From the NCBI RefSeq assembly GCF_036002945.1, contig NZ_CP108529.1, positions 6,133,001 to 6,197,000 of the forward strand: 64,000 bases of DNA. The letters run 5' to 3'. Under the pieces are notes generated by a model that saw only the letters and a list, made by a program, of their open reading frames with translations, was not told the DNA's origin and ran no database searches. Of this stretch, positions 8,230-17,414 are shown piece after piece. The translations under genes and the position numbers were made by a program. Every line of letters begins with the position of its first letter. Positions within the stretch are counted from its first letter, which is position 1. Source of the stretch: Streptomyces sp. NBC_01224. GTDB taxonomy: Bacteria; Actinomycetota; Actinomycetes; Streptomycetales; Streptomycetaceae.

Positions 8230-9212
8230 CCACCAATATCCTGGTGACCGGCGGCGCCGGTTTCATCGGCTCGCACTACGTCCGTACGGTGCTCGGCCCC
8301 GAGGGTCCCGGCAACATCGCCGTGACCGTGCTCGACAAGCTCACCTACGCGGGCAACCCGGCCAACCTCGACGAGGTGCGTGACCACCCCGGTTTCAGGT
8401 TCGTACAGGGCGACATCTGTGATCCCGAGCTGGTCTCCAAGCTGATGGCCGAGCACCACCAGGTGGTGCACTTCGCCGCCGAATCCCATGTGGACCGCTC
8501 CATCGACGGCGGCGCCGAATTCGTCCGTACGAACGTCGTGGGCACCCACACTCTGATCCACGCCGCGCACCTGGCCGGCATCAAGACCTTCGTGCACATC
8601 TCCACCGACGAGGTCTACGGCTCGATCGACGAGGGCTCCTGGCCCGAAACCGATCCGCTCGCGCCCAACTCGCCGTACTCCGCGGCCAAGGCGTCCAGCG
8701 ACCTGATCGCGCTCTCGTACCACCGCACCCACGGTCTCGACGTGCGGGTGACCCGCTGCTCCAACAACTACGGGCACCACCACTTCCCCGAGAAGGTCAT
8801 CCCGCTGTTCGTCACCAACCTGCTGGACGGCAAGACGGTCCCGCTGTACGGCGACGGCGCCAACGTCCGCGACTGGCTGCACATCGACGACCACGTCCAG
8901 GGCATCGAACTGGTCCGTACGAAGGGCCGGCCCGGTGAGGTCTACAACATCGGCGGCGGCACCGAGCTCTCCAACAAGGAGCTGACCGGTCTGCTGCTCG
9001 ACGCCTGCGGGGCCGACTGGGACACCAGCGTCACCTATGTGGAGGACCGCAAGGGCCACGACCGACGCTACTCGGTCGACTGCACCAAGATCCGCGAGGA
9101 GCTCGGCTACGAGCCCCGCAAGGATTTCCGCACCGGCCTCGCCGAGACCGTGCAGTGGTACCGCGACAACCGCGCCTGGTGGGAGCCGCTGAAGGACCGG
9201 GCCGCGCTGTGA
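8226..9212 (+). CDS. rmlB: dTDP-glucose 4,6-dehydratase
   Basis: 328 residues, full length for RmlB, an extended SDR enzyme that makes dTDP-4-keto-6-deoxyglucose using bound NAD. The Rossmann motif GGAGFIGSH is at the N-terminus, the signature STDEVYG lies near residue 130, and YSAAK holds the catalytic Tyr and Lys. It overlaps rmlA by 4 bases and rmlD by 4 bases, so the three form a tight operon. It should act in the cytoplasm between RmlA and RmlC. Confidence 0.95.
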   Translation: MTTNILVTGGAGFIGSHYVRTVLGPEGPGNIAVTVLDKLTYAGNPANLDEVRDHPGFRFVQGDICDPELVSKLMAEHHQVVHFAAESHVDRSIDGGAEFVRTNVVGTHTLIHAAHLAGIKTFVHISTDEVYGSIDEGSWPETDPLAPNSPYSAAKASSDLIALSYHRTHGLDVRVTRCSNNYGHHHFPEKVIPLFVTNLLDGKTVPLYGDGANVRDWLHIDDHVQGIELVRTKGRPGEVYNIGGGTELSNKELTGLLLDACGADWDTSVTYVEDRKGHDRRYSVDCTKIREELGYEPRKDFRTGLAETVQWYRDNRAWWEPLKDRAAL

Positions 9213-10093
9213 GCGCCGTCTGGCTGGTCACCGGAGCCGCCGGGATGCTGGGCCAGGACGTCCTGGCCCGGCTCGCCCGTGAGGACGTCACCGCGGTCGC
9301 CGCGGACCGTGCGGCCATGGACATTGCGGACCCCGGATCGGTGCGTGCAGGCTTCGGCAAGCACCGCCCCGCCGTCGTGGTGAACTGCGCCGCCTGGACC
9401 GCTGTCGACGACGCCGAGTCCCAGGAGGACGCCGCGCTGCGGGTCAACGGCACAGGCCCCGAGGTCCTCGCCGCGGCCTGCCGTGAGCAGGGTGCCGTCC
9501 TCCTCCAGGTCTCGACCGACTACGTCTTCGCCGGGGACGGCGAGAAGCCCTATGCCGAGGACGGCCCCACCGGACCGCGCAGCGCCTACGGCCGCACCAA
9601 ACTGGCCGGCGAGCAGGCCGTGCTCGACACCCTGCCGGACACCGGTTACGTGGTCCGTACCGCCTGGCTGTACGGCACGGGCGGCGGCAACTTCGTCCGT
9701 ACGATGATCAAGCTGGAGGGCGTCAAGGAGACCCTTGACGTGGTGGACGACCAGCGCGGACAGCCCACCTGGACCGCCGATCTGGCCGACCTGCTGGTCC
9801 GGCTCGGACAGGCCGCCCTCGCGGGCACCGCCCCCGCGGGTGTCTACCACGGCACCAGCGGCGGCGAGACGACCTGGTTCGGTTTCACCCGGGAGATCTT
9901 CCGGCTGCTCGGCACCGACCCTGCGCGCGTCCGCCCCACCACCAGCGGGGCCTTCGTACGGCGGGCTCCCCGTCCCGCTTTCAGCGTGCTGCGACACGAC
10001 CGCTGGGCGGAGGCCGGGATCGAACCGATCCGGGACTGGCGGGCGGCGCTGGAAGAGGCATTCCCGGCACTCCTCGCAGCGGAGCGGTCGTGA
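9209..10093 (+). CDS. rmlD: dTDP-4-dehydrorhamnose reductase
   Basis: About 294 residues. RmlD carries out the last, NAD(P)H-dependent step giving dTDP-L-rhamnose. GAAGMLGQDV near the N-terminus binds the cofactor, and STDYVF and YGRTK supply the family signature and catalytic Tyr/Lys. GTG 9209 overlaps the rmlB TGA as GTGA; in-frame codons further upstream lie inside rmlB and do not resemble the family. No terminator follows before the AT-rich gap at 10094. Confidence 0.95.
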   Translation: MSAVWLVTGAAGMLGQDVLARLAREDVTAVAADRAAMDIADPGSVRAGFGKHRPAVVVNCAAWTAVDDAESQEDAALRVNGTGPEVLAAACREQGAVLLQVSTDYVFAGDGEKPYAEDGPTGPRSAYGRTKLAGEQAVLDTLPDTGYVVRTAWLYGTGGGNFVRTMIKLEGVKETLDVVDDQRGQPTWTADLADLLVRLGQAALAGTAPAGVYHGTSGGETTWFGFTREIFRLLGTDPARVRPTTSGAFVRRAPRPAFSVLRHDRWAEAGIEPIRDWRAALEEAFPALLAAERS

Positions 10094-10249
10094 TTGTCAA
10101 ATTATCGTATCGGTAGTCAAATCCCGTCGAATTCCAAAGATGTGAACAACGAAGGTTTACATAGGGGAGAACGCTTACATCGCAGTGCGGTCATGGGGTA
10201 ACTTCGCCGGGGACCAGACCAGTTGGTTTCCTCCGAAGGGCTGCTCCAC
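10094..10249 (+). other. AT-rich intergenic stretch, probable promoter region
   Basis: This 156-nt gap is clearly richer in A/T than its surroundings. It holds the direct repeat GTCAAAT (10096-10102 and 10116-10122, 20 nt apart) and two TTTACAT/CTTACAT words further on. It probably contains the promoter of the methyltransferase gene. I cannot fix a -35/-10 pair. Confidence 0.4.
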
Positions 10250-11044
10250 GTGAACCGCCATGACTTTCTGCGTCAATTGCACCGCGTCTACCGGCCTCGG
10301 AACTATTTGGAGATCGGGGTCAACGACGGCAGGAGCCTGGCCCTCTCGCGAGTGCCCTCCGTCGCCGTCGACCCCGCCTTCCGCGTGGTGACGGACATCA
10401 GCTGCGACGTCCACCTGGTCAAGGCGACGAGCGACGCCTTCTTCGCCCGCAAGGATCCGCTGCTGCACCTGCGCAACGGCCGCAACCCGTTCCGCGCCCT
10501 CGCCCGCCGCGATCCCCTCAATGTGCTCGGCGGGGATCCGAAGCTGGAGCTCGCCTTCATCGACGGCATGCACCTCTTCGAGTACGCGCTGCGCGACTTC
10601 ATGAACGTCGAGAAGCACGCCCGCTGGTCGAGCGTGATCGTGCTGGACGACATGCTGCCGCGCGATGTCGACGAGGCGGCCCGCGACCGGCACACCAAGT
10701 TCTGGACCGGTGATGTGTACAAGGTCGTGCAGGTGCTGCGCCGCTACCGTCCCGACCTGGTGGTCGTAGAGGTGGACACGGCGCCGACGGGTGTGGTCGC
10801 CGTGTTCGGCGCCAACCCGGAGAACGACATCTTGAAGAACGCGTACGACGAGATCATCGAGGAGTACGTCGTGCCCGATCCGCAGGATGTGCCGGAGGAG
10901 GTGCTGGTGCGGAAGAACGCCGTCCGGCCCGAGGCGCTGCTCGGCGCCGACTTCTGGCCGGCCCTGGCCCGCGCCCGCAACCTGCGCCGCCCCCGCTCGG
11001 CGTTCGCGCCCCTGCGGAGGCGCATCGAGGCCGTGACGGGCTGA
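10250..11044 (+). CDS. Class I SAM-dependent methyltransferase-like protein
   Basis: About 264 residues. The start resembles a Methyltransf_24-type fold: YLEIGVNDGRSL is a glycine-rich SAM motif, followed by AVDPAF with an acidic residue, then LAFIDGMHLFEYALRDF and IVLDDMLPRD. Enzymes of this type methylate sugars or polymer ends in surface-glycan clusters; the substrate here is unknown. GTG 10250 has GAAGGG nine bases upstream; the longer TTG start at 10223 is less likely. The gene converges on rmlC, with a shared hairpin between them. Confidence 0.72.
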   Translation: MNRHDFLRQLHRVYRPRNYLEIGVNDGRSLALSRVPSVAVDPAFRVVTDISCDVHLVKATSDAFFARKDPLLHLRNGRNPFRALARRDPLNVLGGDPKLELAFIDGMHLFEYALRDFMNVEKHARWSSVIVLDDMLPRDVDEAARDRHTKFWTGDVYKVVQVLRRYRPDLVVVEVDTAPTGVVAVFGANPENDILKNAYDEIIEEYVVPDPQDVPEEVLVRKNAVRPEALLGADFWPALARARNLRRPRSAFAPLRRRIEAVTG

Positions 11045-11064
11045 CCGGACCGAGACAGTACGAG

Positions 11065-11096
11065 GCCCCCCGTGATCCGCATGGACCACGGGGGGC
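11065..11096. terminator. Bidirectional terminator between methyltransferase gene and rmlC
   Basis: GCCCCCCGTG (11065-11074) and CACGGGGGGC (11087-11096) form a perfect 10-bp stem with a 12-nt loop. It lies in the short gap between two convergent genes. Confidence 0.8.
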
Positions 11097-11116
11097 TTCG
11101 GCGTTCCTGTCCGGGC

Positions 11117-11716
11117 TCAGCCGCGGGCGCGCAGCTGCGCGTAGTACGCCTGGCACGCCTCGTACGACGGCAGCAGGCCCTGTTCCTCGGCCTCGGCCAG
11201 CGAGGCGGCCGCGGCGTCCTTGTCGGACAGCAGCGGGGTGATCCCCTCCGGCCACTCGATGCCCAGCTCGGGGTCGAGCGGGTTGATGCCGTGCTCACGG
11301 CCGGGCGCGTAGCCCTCGGAGCACAGATAGACGACCGACGCGTCGTCCGTCAGGGCCATGAAGGCATGGCCGAGACCCTCGGCGAGATAGACGGAGTGAT
11401 GGTCCGAATCGTCGAGCCGGACGGCTTCCCACTGCTTGTACGTGGGGGAGCCGACCCGGATGTCCACGATGACGTCGAGCACCGCGCCGCGTACACACTT
11501 GACGTACTTCGCCTGGCTCGGCGGCACGTCGGCGAAGTGGACGCCGCGCAGCGTTCCCTGGCTGGAGATGGAGAAGTTGGCCTGCGCGAGCTGCAGAGTG
11601 TGTCCGACAGCCTCGCTGAGCTCCGACGCCTTGAACCACTCGTGGAAGCTGCCGCGGCTGTCCGGGAAGACCTTGGGCTCGTGCACCCAGGCCCCTGCGA
11701 TGGAGAGCTGCCGCAT
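11117..11716 (-). CDS. rmlC: dTDP-4-dehydrorhamnose 3,5-epimerase
   Basis: 199 residues, the usual RmlC size. The cupin enzyme epimerises C3 and C5 of dTDP-4-keto-6-deoxyglucose. GTLRGVHF holds the catalytic His, and the sequence through LAEGLGHAFMAL matches the family barrel. It completes the rhamnose set but is on the opposite strand to rmlABD, downstream of the large glycosyltransferase gene and 64 nt from it. It is therefore probably co-transcribed with that gene. Confidence 0.93.
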   Translation of the reverse strand: MRQLSIAGAWVHEPKVFPDSRGSFHEWFKASELSEAVGHTLQLAQANFSISSQGTLRGVHFADVPPSQAKYVKCVRGAVLDVIVDIRVGSPTYKQWEAVRLDDSDHHSVYLAEGLGHAFMALTDDASVVYLCSEGYAPGREHGINPLDPELGIEWPEGITPLLSDKDAAAASLAEAEEQGLLPSYEACQAYYAQLRARG

Positions 11717-11780
11717 GCGATCACGTCCTTGTTCCGATGTGTTTGGTGCTGGCGCTGGTGGGACCGTCGTCGGCAGCGGA

Positions 11781-13820
11781 TCAGCCGGTGAGCCGGGCGG
11801 CCAGACGGCGCGCGCGCTTCCGGCCCTGCGGCGGGAGCCTGCGCACGATCGGGCCGCCGACGGTGCGCAGCGCGCGACGCAGAGTCGCCTTCCGGCGTTG
11901 CGAGGCCGCCCCGACCATGATCGTGTCCGCGGCCTGGGGCAGTTCGGGATCCAGCTGGATCCTGCCGCCCTTGTCGACGGTGACGTCGCAGAGACCGAGC
12001 GCGGGGCCCTTCTCGCCGTCCAGCCGTACGGAGAGCTTCCAGGCGCCCGCCGCGACGCCGGGGGCGCGGCCGGGCACGGTGAGGTGGGCCCTGCCCTCCG
12101 TCGGTTGCAGCACGGTACGCAGCGTGTGCACGGCCGAGCCGGTTCCGTCGGCGGGGCTCAGGACCAGCTGGGCGTCGGAGGCGACGGTCGTGGTGGCGGT
12201 GAAGAGCTCCAGCCGGAGCTCAGGACGCCGACCCGGGGTCCGCAGAACGGGGCGGCCGCCCAGATAGTCGGCGAGCTTCTTGCTGCGACGGGCGACATCG
12301 AGCGTGAGGTTGCCGTGCGGGTCGGTGAAGTACGGGACGACGGCACGGGCCGGCGAGCCGAGCGAGGCAGGCAGGCAGGCGGCGTCCACCTCCGGTGCGC
12401 GGTCGGCACCCAGCCTTGCCTTGCGGACCAGGCCCAGGCCGCGCAGCGGCACCCAGATGTCCCAGAAGCCGCGGGAGACCCGGCCACGGCCCTTGACCGC
12501 CTCCGAAGACACATGGCCACTGCCGCTCAGGACGATCTCGCAGGCTCCGTCGCCGAGTTCGACGGTCCGAGTGGCGAACGTCGCGGGGCAGGGCCACTCG
12601 ACGGCCGTCTCGCGATTGCGCAGGGACAGTTCGGCGGAGAAGCCGTCGATGTCATCGGTGACATCGAGGAGTTCGTCCTCGGCCAGCAGCCCGCCGCCGT
12701 TGTCCGGGTGCAGGAAGTAGCGGCCGTCCCGGCGCAGCAGTTTCACGGGGGCCTCGTCGTCGCCCTGGACCAGCCGAGCGGTGACGGTGACAGCGACGCG
12801 GCCGTCCGGCTGCCAGGCGAACTCCTCCAGACGTGCCGACGCCTTGACGGACCCGGCGAACCGGGCGATCCGGAGCAGCCCCTCCCGGTCGTCCCTGCGC
12901 AGGAGTGTGGACCGGATCCGCAACAGCGGGCCGAGGCCGTCGTGCACACCGTCGCCCATGAAGTCGATGGCCAGCGGCCTGATCGCGTCGCACATCTCGC
13001 CGAAGAACTCGGGCTGGTACTTGACCACCGCGGGTTCGCTGAGCCGGCTCAGCATCTCGACCCGGTAGAAGCGGCGGAGCAGCAGATCCCGGAACTTGCC
13101 CGGCTCGGTGTTGGCCACGACGACGTCCAGGACTTCGCGGAGGTTTCCGTAGTAGTGGGCCGGAACGATCCTGGTGGATCCGGCGTTCTTGCCGTCGTCG
13201 CGCCGGGAATAGAAGTAACAGGTGTAGTTGCCCAGGATGGAGACGACTTCGGCCGGGAAGTACGCCTGCATCATGTAGAGCTGGTCCTCGAGACGGCGCT
13301 TGCCCTCGGGGTAGGCGATGCCGTTCTTGCGGAGGAACTCCGTCCGGAACATCTTGTGCGGCGTGAGGCTGTCGTACAGAGGGGCGTCGCGCAGGGTGCA
13401 CTTCTCGCGGTTCTTCTTGAACACGCCGTGCGGGACACCGCGGAAGTTGCTGGCCACCTTGCCGATGACGATGTCCGAGCCGTTGCGGTGCCCCATCTCG
13501 TACAGCCGGCGCAGCGCGTCGGATGCGAGATGGTCGTCCTGGTCCACGAACTGGACGTACTCGCCCTTCGCTTCGTCCACACCGACGTTGCGGGGCTTTC
13601 CGGGCCATCCGGAGTTGGGGATGGTGATCACCCGGAAATGAGGGTGTTCCGCCGCCAGCTTTTCGAGCCGCTCAGGAGTGTCGTCCGTGGATCCATCGTT
13701 GACGAAGAGAACTTCGAACTCCCCTGCAGGGAGGGTCTGTCGCAGAAGTGAGTCGATGCAGGGGTCGATGTACTTGCCCGGGTTGTAAACCGGAATGACG
13801 ACACTTACTTTGACTGGCAT
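11781..13820 (-). CDS. TarS-like family-2 glycosyltransferase with C-terminal beta domains
   Basis: 679 residues from ATG 13820. The first 330 residues are a GT2 catalytic domain with NDGSTDD (41-47), DQDD (93-96) and GKRRLEDQ (173-180), followed by a tyrosine- and aromatic-rich NYTCYFYSRRDDGKN stretch. That order resembles S. aureus TarS/TarP, which glycosylate poly(ribitol phosphate). TarS also carries C-terminal immunoglobulin-like modules, and residues about 340-650 here look like beta-rich modules. The first 32 codons of the longer frame are unlike the family, so ATG 13820 with GGGACAG upstream is preferred. It supports a ribitol-type polymer for this locus; donor sugar unknown. Confidence 0.82.
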   Translation of the reverse strand: MPVKVSVVIPVYNPGKYIDPCIDSLLRQTLPAGEFEVLFVNDGSTDDTPERLEKLAAEHPHFRVITIPNSGWPGKPRNVGVDEAKGEYVQFVDQDDHLASDALRRLYEMGHRNGSDIVIGKVASNFRGVPHGVFKKNREKCTLRDAPLYDSLTPHKMFRTEFLRKNGIAYPEGKRRLEDQLYMMQAYFPAEVVSILGNYTCYFYSRRDDGKNAGSTRIVPAHYYGNLREVLDVVVANTEPGKFRDLLLRRFYRVEMLSRLSEPAVVKYQPEFFGEMCDAIRPLAIDFMGDGVHDGLGPLLRIRSTLLRRDDREGLLRIARFAGSVKASARLEEFAWQPDGRVAVTVTARLVQGDDEAPVKLLRRDGRYFLHPDNGGGLLAEDELLDVTDDIDGFSAELSLRNRETAVEWPCPATFATRTVELGDGACEIVLSGSGHVSSEAVKGRGRVSRGFWDIWVPLRGLGLVRKARLGADRAPEVDAACLPASLGSPARAVVPYFTDPHGNLTLDVARRSKKLADYLGGRPVLRTPGRRPELRLELFTATTTVASDAQLVLSPADGTGSAVHTLRTVLQPTEGRAHLTVPGRAPGVAAGAWKLSVRLDGEKGPALGLCDVTVDKGGRIQLDPELPQAADTIMVGAASQRRKATLRRALRTVGGPIVRRLPPQGRKRARRLAARLTG

Positions 13821-14207
13821 CGCTGCTGTCCCATGTCTGGTAGAGGTCCCTGGAGATGGCGGCGGATGCGGGGCCGACACTGCACACTGCCGAAAACGGG
13901 GGAGGGCCGCCGTCACGCACCCTATCGGCTGTTAGATGAGCGAGATGTTCCGATGGTTGCGCCGGTTGGCGCGCTTCGATTCTTCCGCGCGCGTTCGCCC
14001 GGCGCCGGTGTACCACGTCGAGAAGCCGGTCATTCGATGTGAGCAATGAGCTCGACTGTTGATGCGGCTGTCCATCTCTTCGGCGGCGGGGCCGGACACA
14101 CGGGCCATGGAGCCGCTCACACGTCCACGGGCCGGAACGCACAGGCGCCGATTCCGCCGCTCGCGTAGATTGCCAGGGCTGGGCGAGCCGACTCATTGGG
14201 GATGTAC
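13821..14207. other. Divergent intergenic region, glycosyltransferase gene / proB
   Basis: 387 nt without a convincing gene. It should hold divergent promoters. TAGATT at 14166-14171 is a fair -10 for proB, about 37 nt from its start. A 34-codon open frame from ATG 13943 has weak coding character and no good ribosome-binding site, so it is not called. Confidence 0.5.
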
Positions 14208-15335
14208 GTGTCAGGGGCAAGGCAGGGCGTCACAGAGGCCCGCAGGATCGTGGTCAAGGTCGGTTCCTCGTCCCTCACCACCGCGGCGGGCGGCCTCGAC
14301 GCGGACCGCGTCGACGCGCTCGTTGACGTACTCGCCAAGGTGAGGAGCGGCGGGGAGCGCGAGATCGTGCTCGTCTCCAGCGGCGCCATCGCGGCCGGGC
14401 TCGCCCCGCTCGGGCTGCACCGCCGGCCCAAGGACCTGGCCAGACAGCAGGCCGCGGCCAGCGTCGGACAGGGACTGCTCGTCGCCCGCTACACCGCCTC
14501 CTTCGCGCGTTACGGCGTACGCGTCGGCCAGGTGCTGCTCACCAGCAACGACACCAGCCGCCGCGCCCACTACCGCAACGCCTACCGCACCCTCGACCAG
14601 CTCCTGGACATGGGTGCGCTCCCGATCGTCAACGAGAACGACACCGTCGCCACCGACGAGATCCGGTTCGGCGACAACGACCGGCTCGCCGCGCTCGTCG
14701 CCCATCTCGTCCGCGCCGACCTGCTGGTCCTCCTCTCGGACGTGGACGGCCTCTACGACGGCGACCCCAGCACCCCGGGCACCTCACGGGTCGCCGAAGT
14801 GGCCGGCCCCGAGGATCTCGCGGGTGTCGCCATCGGCAGTGCGGGGAAGGCGGGCGTCGGCACCGGTGGCATGGTCACCAAGGTCGAGGCCGCCCGGATC
14901 GCCACGGCCGCCGGAGTCCCGGTCGTCCTCACCTCCGCGAGCCGGGCCGCCGACGCGCTGGCCGGACGCGACACCGGCACGTACTTCCACCGCACCGGAC
15001 GCCGCTCGGCGGACCGACTCCTCTGGCTGGCCCACGCCTCCACCCCGCAGGGCTCGCTGACCCTCGACGACGGGGCCGTACGGGCGGTCGTCGAGCGGCA
15101 CAGCTCGCTGCTGCCCGCAGGAATCGCCGCGATCGAGGGCGAGTTCTCCGCGGGGGACCCGGTGGAACTGCGCGACCTCGCAGGCCGTCCCGTGGCTCGC
15201 GGACTCGTCAACTTCGACGCCAAGGAGATTCCGCAGCTGCTCGGCCGATCCACCCGCGACCTGGCACGTGAACTCGGTCCAGCATATGAGCGCGAGGTCG
15301 TACACAGGGACGATCTTGTCGTCCTGCACCCCTGA
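14208..15335 (+). CDS. proB: Glutamate 5-kinase with PUA domain
   Basis: 375 residues from GTG 14208. It phosphorylates glutamate in the first step of proline synthesis. The amino-acid kinase domain begins RRIVVKVGSSSLT and contains LVSSGAIAAGL, VNENDTVATDEIRFGDND and GTGGMVTKVEAA. A C-terminal PUA domain ends with RGLVNFDAKEIPQLLGRST, as in full-length ProB. Starts at TTG 14196 or ATG 14202 are possible; GTG 14208 leaves the TTGGGG run as ribosome-binding site and gives the N-terminus I expect for Streptomyces. ProA lies downstream with one unknown gene between. Feedback inhibition by proline is normal for the family. Confidence 0.95.
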   Translation: MSGARQGVTEARRIVVKVGSSSLTTAAGGLDADRVDALVDVLAKVRSGGEREIVLVSSGAIAAGLAPLGLHRRPKDLARQQAAASVGQGLLVARYTASFARYGVRVGQVLLTSNDTSRRAHYRNAYRTLDQLLDMGALPIVNENDTVATDEIRFGDNDRLAALVAHLVRADLLVLLSDVDGLYDGDPSTPGTSRVAEVAGPEDLAGVAIGSAGKAGVGTGGMVTKVEAARIATAAGVPVVLTSASRAADALAGRDTGTYFHRTGRRSADRLLWLAHASTPQGSLTLDDGAVRAVVERHSSLLPAGIAAIEGEFSAGDPVELRDLAGRPVARGLVNFDAKEIPQLLGRSTRDLARELGPAYEREVVHRDDLVVLHP

Positions 15336-15479
15336 CAGACCCCCTGAAACGGCTGAAAGTCCAGCCTCGGGGCAGGGACCTTCACGAAAAGCGCCCCATC
15401 GTCGGCCGCGGACTGGTCAACTTTGTAACGGGGACACAGCGGGGTACAGCACAGCAAACGCATTCACAGGAGGCCGCCG

Positions 15480-15980
15480 GTGAGACGAGCGCGCCCGGGG
15501 GCGCCGCCCCGAGGAACGGGTGGCCGGGCCCTGACCAGTGTCGGAGCAGGTGTCGGCTTCGACGAGAGCCGGTCCATGGACCGCAAGGACGACCGGACCA
15601 CCGGGCCCGAGCCGACGGTGGCGAAGGAGGAGCGCACCCCGTCGAGACTCTGGCACATCACGCTCAGCGTCTCGGGCGCCGCGATTCCGCTGAAGGAGGT
15701 CAGACGGGGTCTCGAACAGCTCGCGCACGACCATCCCTTCCTGCTGACCAGCCGGTACGCCAACGACCACGCGGAGATCCGCTACTGGGAAGAGGCCCGT
15801 GACCTGCACGATGCGGCGGCCGTCGCGCTGCGGCTGTGGGGGGAACACCGCTCGACCGCCGGGCTTCCGCCCTGGGAGATCGTCGGCCTGGAAGTCATCG
15901 ACCGAGAGACGTACCACCAGCGCGTCGCCGAGGGATACGGGCCGCCCCCGGCCGCCCCGGTCGGCGTGCACCCGTACTGA
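15480..15980 (+). CDS. Conserved hypothetical protein between proB and proA
   Basis: 166 residues from GTG 15480, which has AGGAGG six bases upstream (15468-15473). A shorter start at ATG 15576 would give 134 residues and removes an Arg/Gly-rich, low-complexity N-terminus, so the true start is uncertain. The core (SRLWHITLSVSGAAIPLKEVRRGLEQL through VGLEVIDRETYHQR) looks like a small soluble alpha/beta protein with no cysteines, membrane segments or known motif. Position between proB and proA suggests co-transcription with the proline genes, but no function can be assigned. Confidence 0.7.
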   Translation: MRRARPGAPPRGTGGRALTSVGAGVGFDESRSMDRKDDRTTGPEPTVAKEERTPSRLWHITLSVSGAAIPLKEVRRGLEQLAHDHPFLLTSRYANDHAEIRYWEEARDLHDAAAVALRLWGEHRSTAGLPPWEIVGLEVIDRETYHQRVAEGYGPPPAAPVGVHPY

Positions 15981-16063
15981 GCGCGGCGGCGGCCCCCGGG
16001 GCAGTTGTCTCGCATCACGGGATACGTGACGGATGCCCGCAGTGTGCGCACTACCCTGCGGGC

Positions 16064-17347
16064 ATGACCACGCTCTCGCCGTACGACAACATGTCCCCGG
16101 TCGCCCAGGCCGCCTACCGGGCACGCTCCGCCGCCGCCGACATCGCGCCACTGCCGCGCGCGGCGAAGGACGACGCGCTGCTGGCGATCGCGGACGCGCT
16201 GGAAGTTCGGACGGGTGAGATCGTCGCGGCCAACGCCGAGGACGTCGCTCGCGCCCGTGAGGCCGGGACCAGCGAGTCGATCGTCGACCGGCTCACCCTC
16301 ACCCCGGAACGGATTCGCGCCATCGCCGCCGATGTGCGGGACGTCGCGGCGCTGCCCGACCCGGTCGGCGAGGTCGTCCGCGGCTCGACCCTGCCCAACG
16401 GCATCGACCTGCGACAGGTCCGGGTACCGCTCGGCGTGGTCGGGATCATCTACGAGGCCCGGCCCAATGTGACGGTCGACGCCGCTGCCCTCTGCCTGAA
16501 ATCGGGCAACGCCGTCCTGCTGCGCGGCTCGTCCTCCGCGTACGCCTCCAATGTCGCGCTCGTACGGGTGCTGCGCGACGCGGTCGGCGGCTCCGGCCTC
16601 CCGGCCGACGCGGTGCAGCTGGTGCCGGGCGAGAGCCGCGACTCGGTACGGGAACTCATGCGGGCGCGCGGCCTCGTCGACGTCCTCATCCCGCGCGGCG
16701 GCGCCTCGCTGATCCGCACAGTGGTCGAGGAATCCACCGTTCCGGTCATCGAAACAGGCACCGGCAACTGCCATGTGTACGTGGACGCGCAGACCGACCT
16801 CGACATGGCCGTCGACATCCTGATCAATTCCAAGGCGCAGCGCCCGAGCGTCTGCAACGCCGCCGAGACGCTCCTGGTCCACAAGGACATCGCCGCGGAC
16901 TTCCTGCCCCGGGCACTGGACGCGCTGGCCGGCGCCGGGGTGACCGTGCACGGCGACGAGCGGGTCCTCGAATACGCCGAGGGGTCCAACGCCACTGTGG
17001 TGGCGGCGACGCCGGAGGACTGGGAGACCGAGTACCTCTCGTACGACATCGCCGCGGCCGTCGTGGAGTCGCTGGACGCGGCCGTCGCGCACATCCGGCT
17101 CTGGTCCTCCGGTCACACCGAGGCGATCGTGACCACCTCCCAGGCCGCGGCCCGCCGCTTCACCCAGTTGGTGGACTCCACGACGGTGGCCGTGAACGCG
17201 TCGACGCGCTTCACCGACGGCGGTCAGTTCGGCTTCGGCGCCGAGATCGGCATCTCCACGCAGAAGCTGCACGCCAGGGGGCCGATGGGCCTGCCGGAGC
17301 TGACCTCGACGAAGTACATCGTCACGGGCGACGGCCACGTGCGGTGA
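16064..17347 (+). CDS. proA: Gamma-glutamyl phosphate reductase
   Basis: 427 residues from ATG 16064, full length. It reduces glutamyl 5-phosphate to the semialdehyde with NADPH, following ProB. The aldehyde-dehydrogenase fold shows VPLGVVGIIYEARPNVT, GNAVLLRGSS and QRPSVCNAAETLL, in which Cys is the catalytic thiol. The tail (FGFGAEIGISTQKLHARGPMGLPELT) is typical. The frame stays open 76 codons upstream, but those residues overlap the preceding gene and are unlike ProA. Confidence 0.96.
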   Translation: MTTLSPYDNMSPVAQAAYRARSAAADIAPLPRAAKDDALLAIADALEVRTGEIVAANAEDVARAREAGTSESIVDRLTLTPERIRAIAADVRDVAALPDPVGEVVRGSTLPNGIDLRQVRVPLGVVGIIYEARPNVTVDAAALCLKSGNAVLLRGSSSAYASNVALVRVLRDAVGGSGLPADAVQLVPGESRDSVRELMRARGLVDVLIPRGGASLIRTVVEESTVPVIETGTGNCHVYVDAQTDLDMAVDILINSKAQRPSVCNAAETLLVHKDIAADFLPRALDALAGAGVTVHGDERVLEYAEGSNATVVAATPEDWETEYLSYDIAAAVVESLDAAVAHIRLWSSGHTEAIVTTSQAAARRFTQLVDSTTVAVNASTRFTDGGQFGFGAEIGISTQKLHARGPMGLPELTSTKYIVTGDGHVR

Positions 17348-17414
17348 CCGTCCGGCTGCGGTGAATGTTGCGGGCTCCCTGCCCAGAACGACCCGGCGGG
17401 GCTAGTCTGGAGCC

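Noticed and set aside
13943..14047. 34-codon frame in the divergent gap before proB
   Set aside because: Weak ribosome-binding site, low third-position GC, and position in a promoter region.
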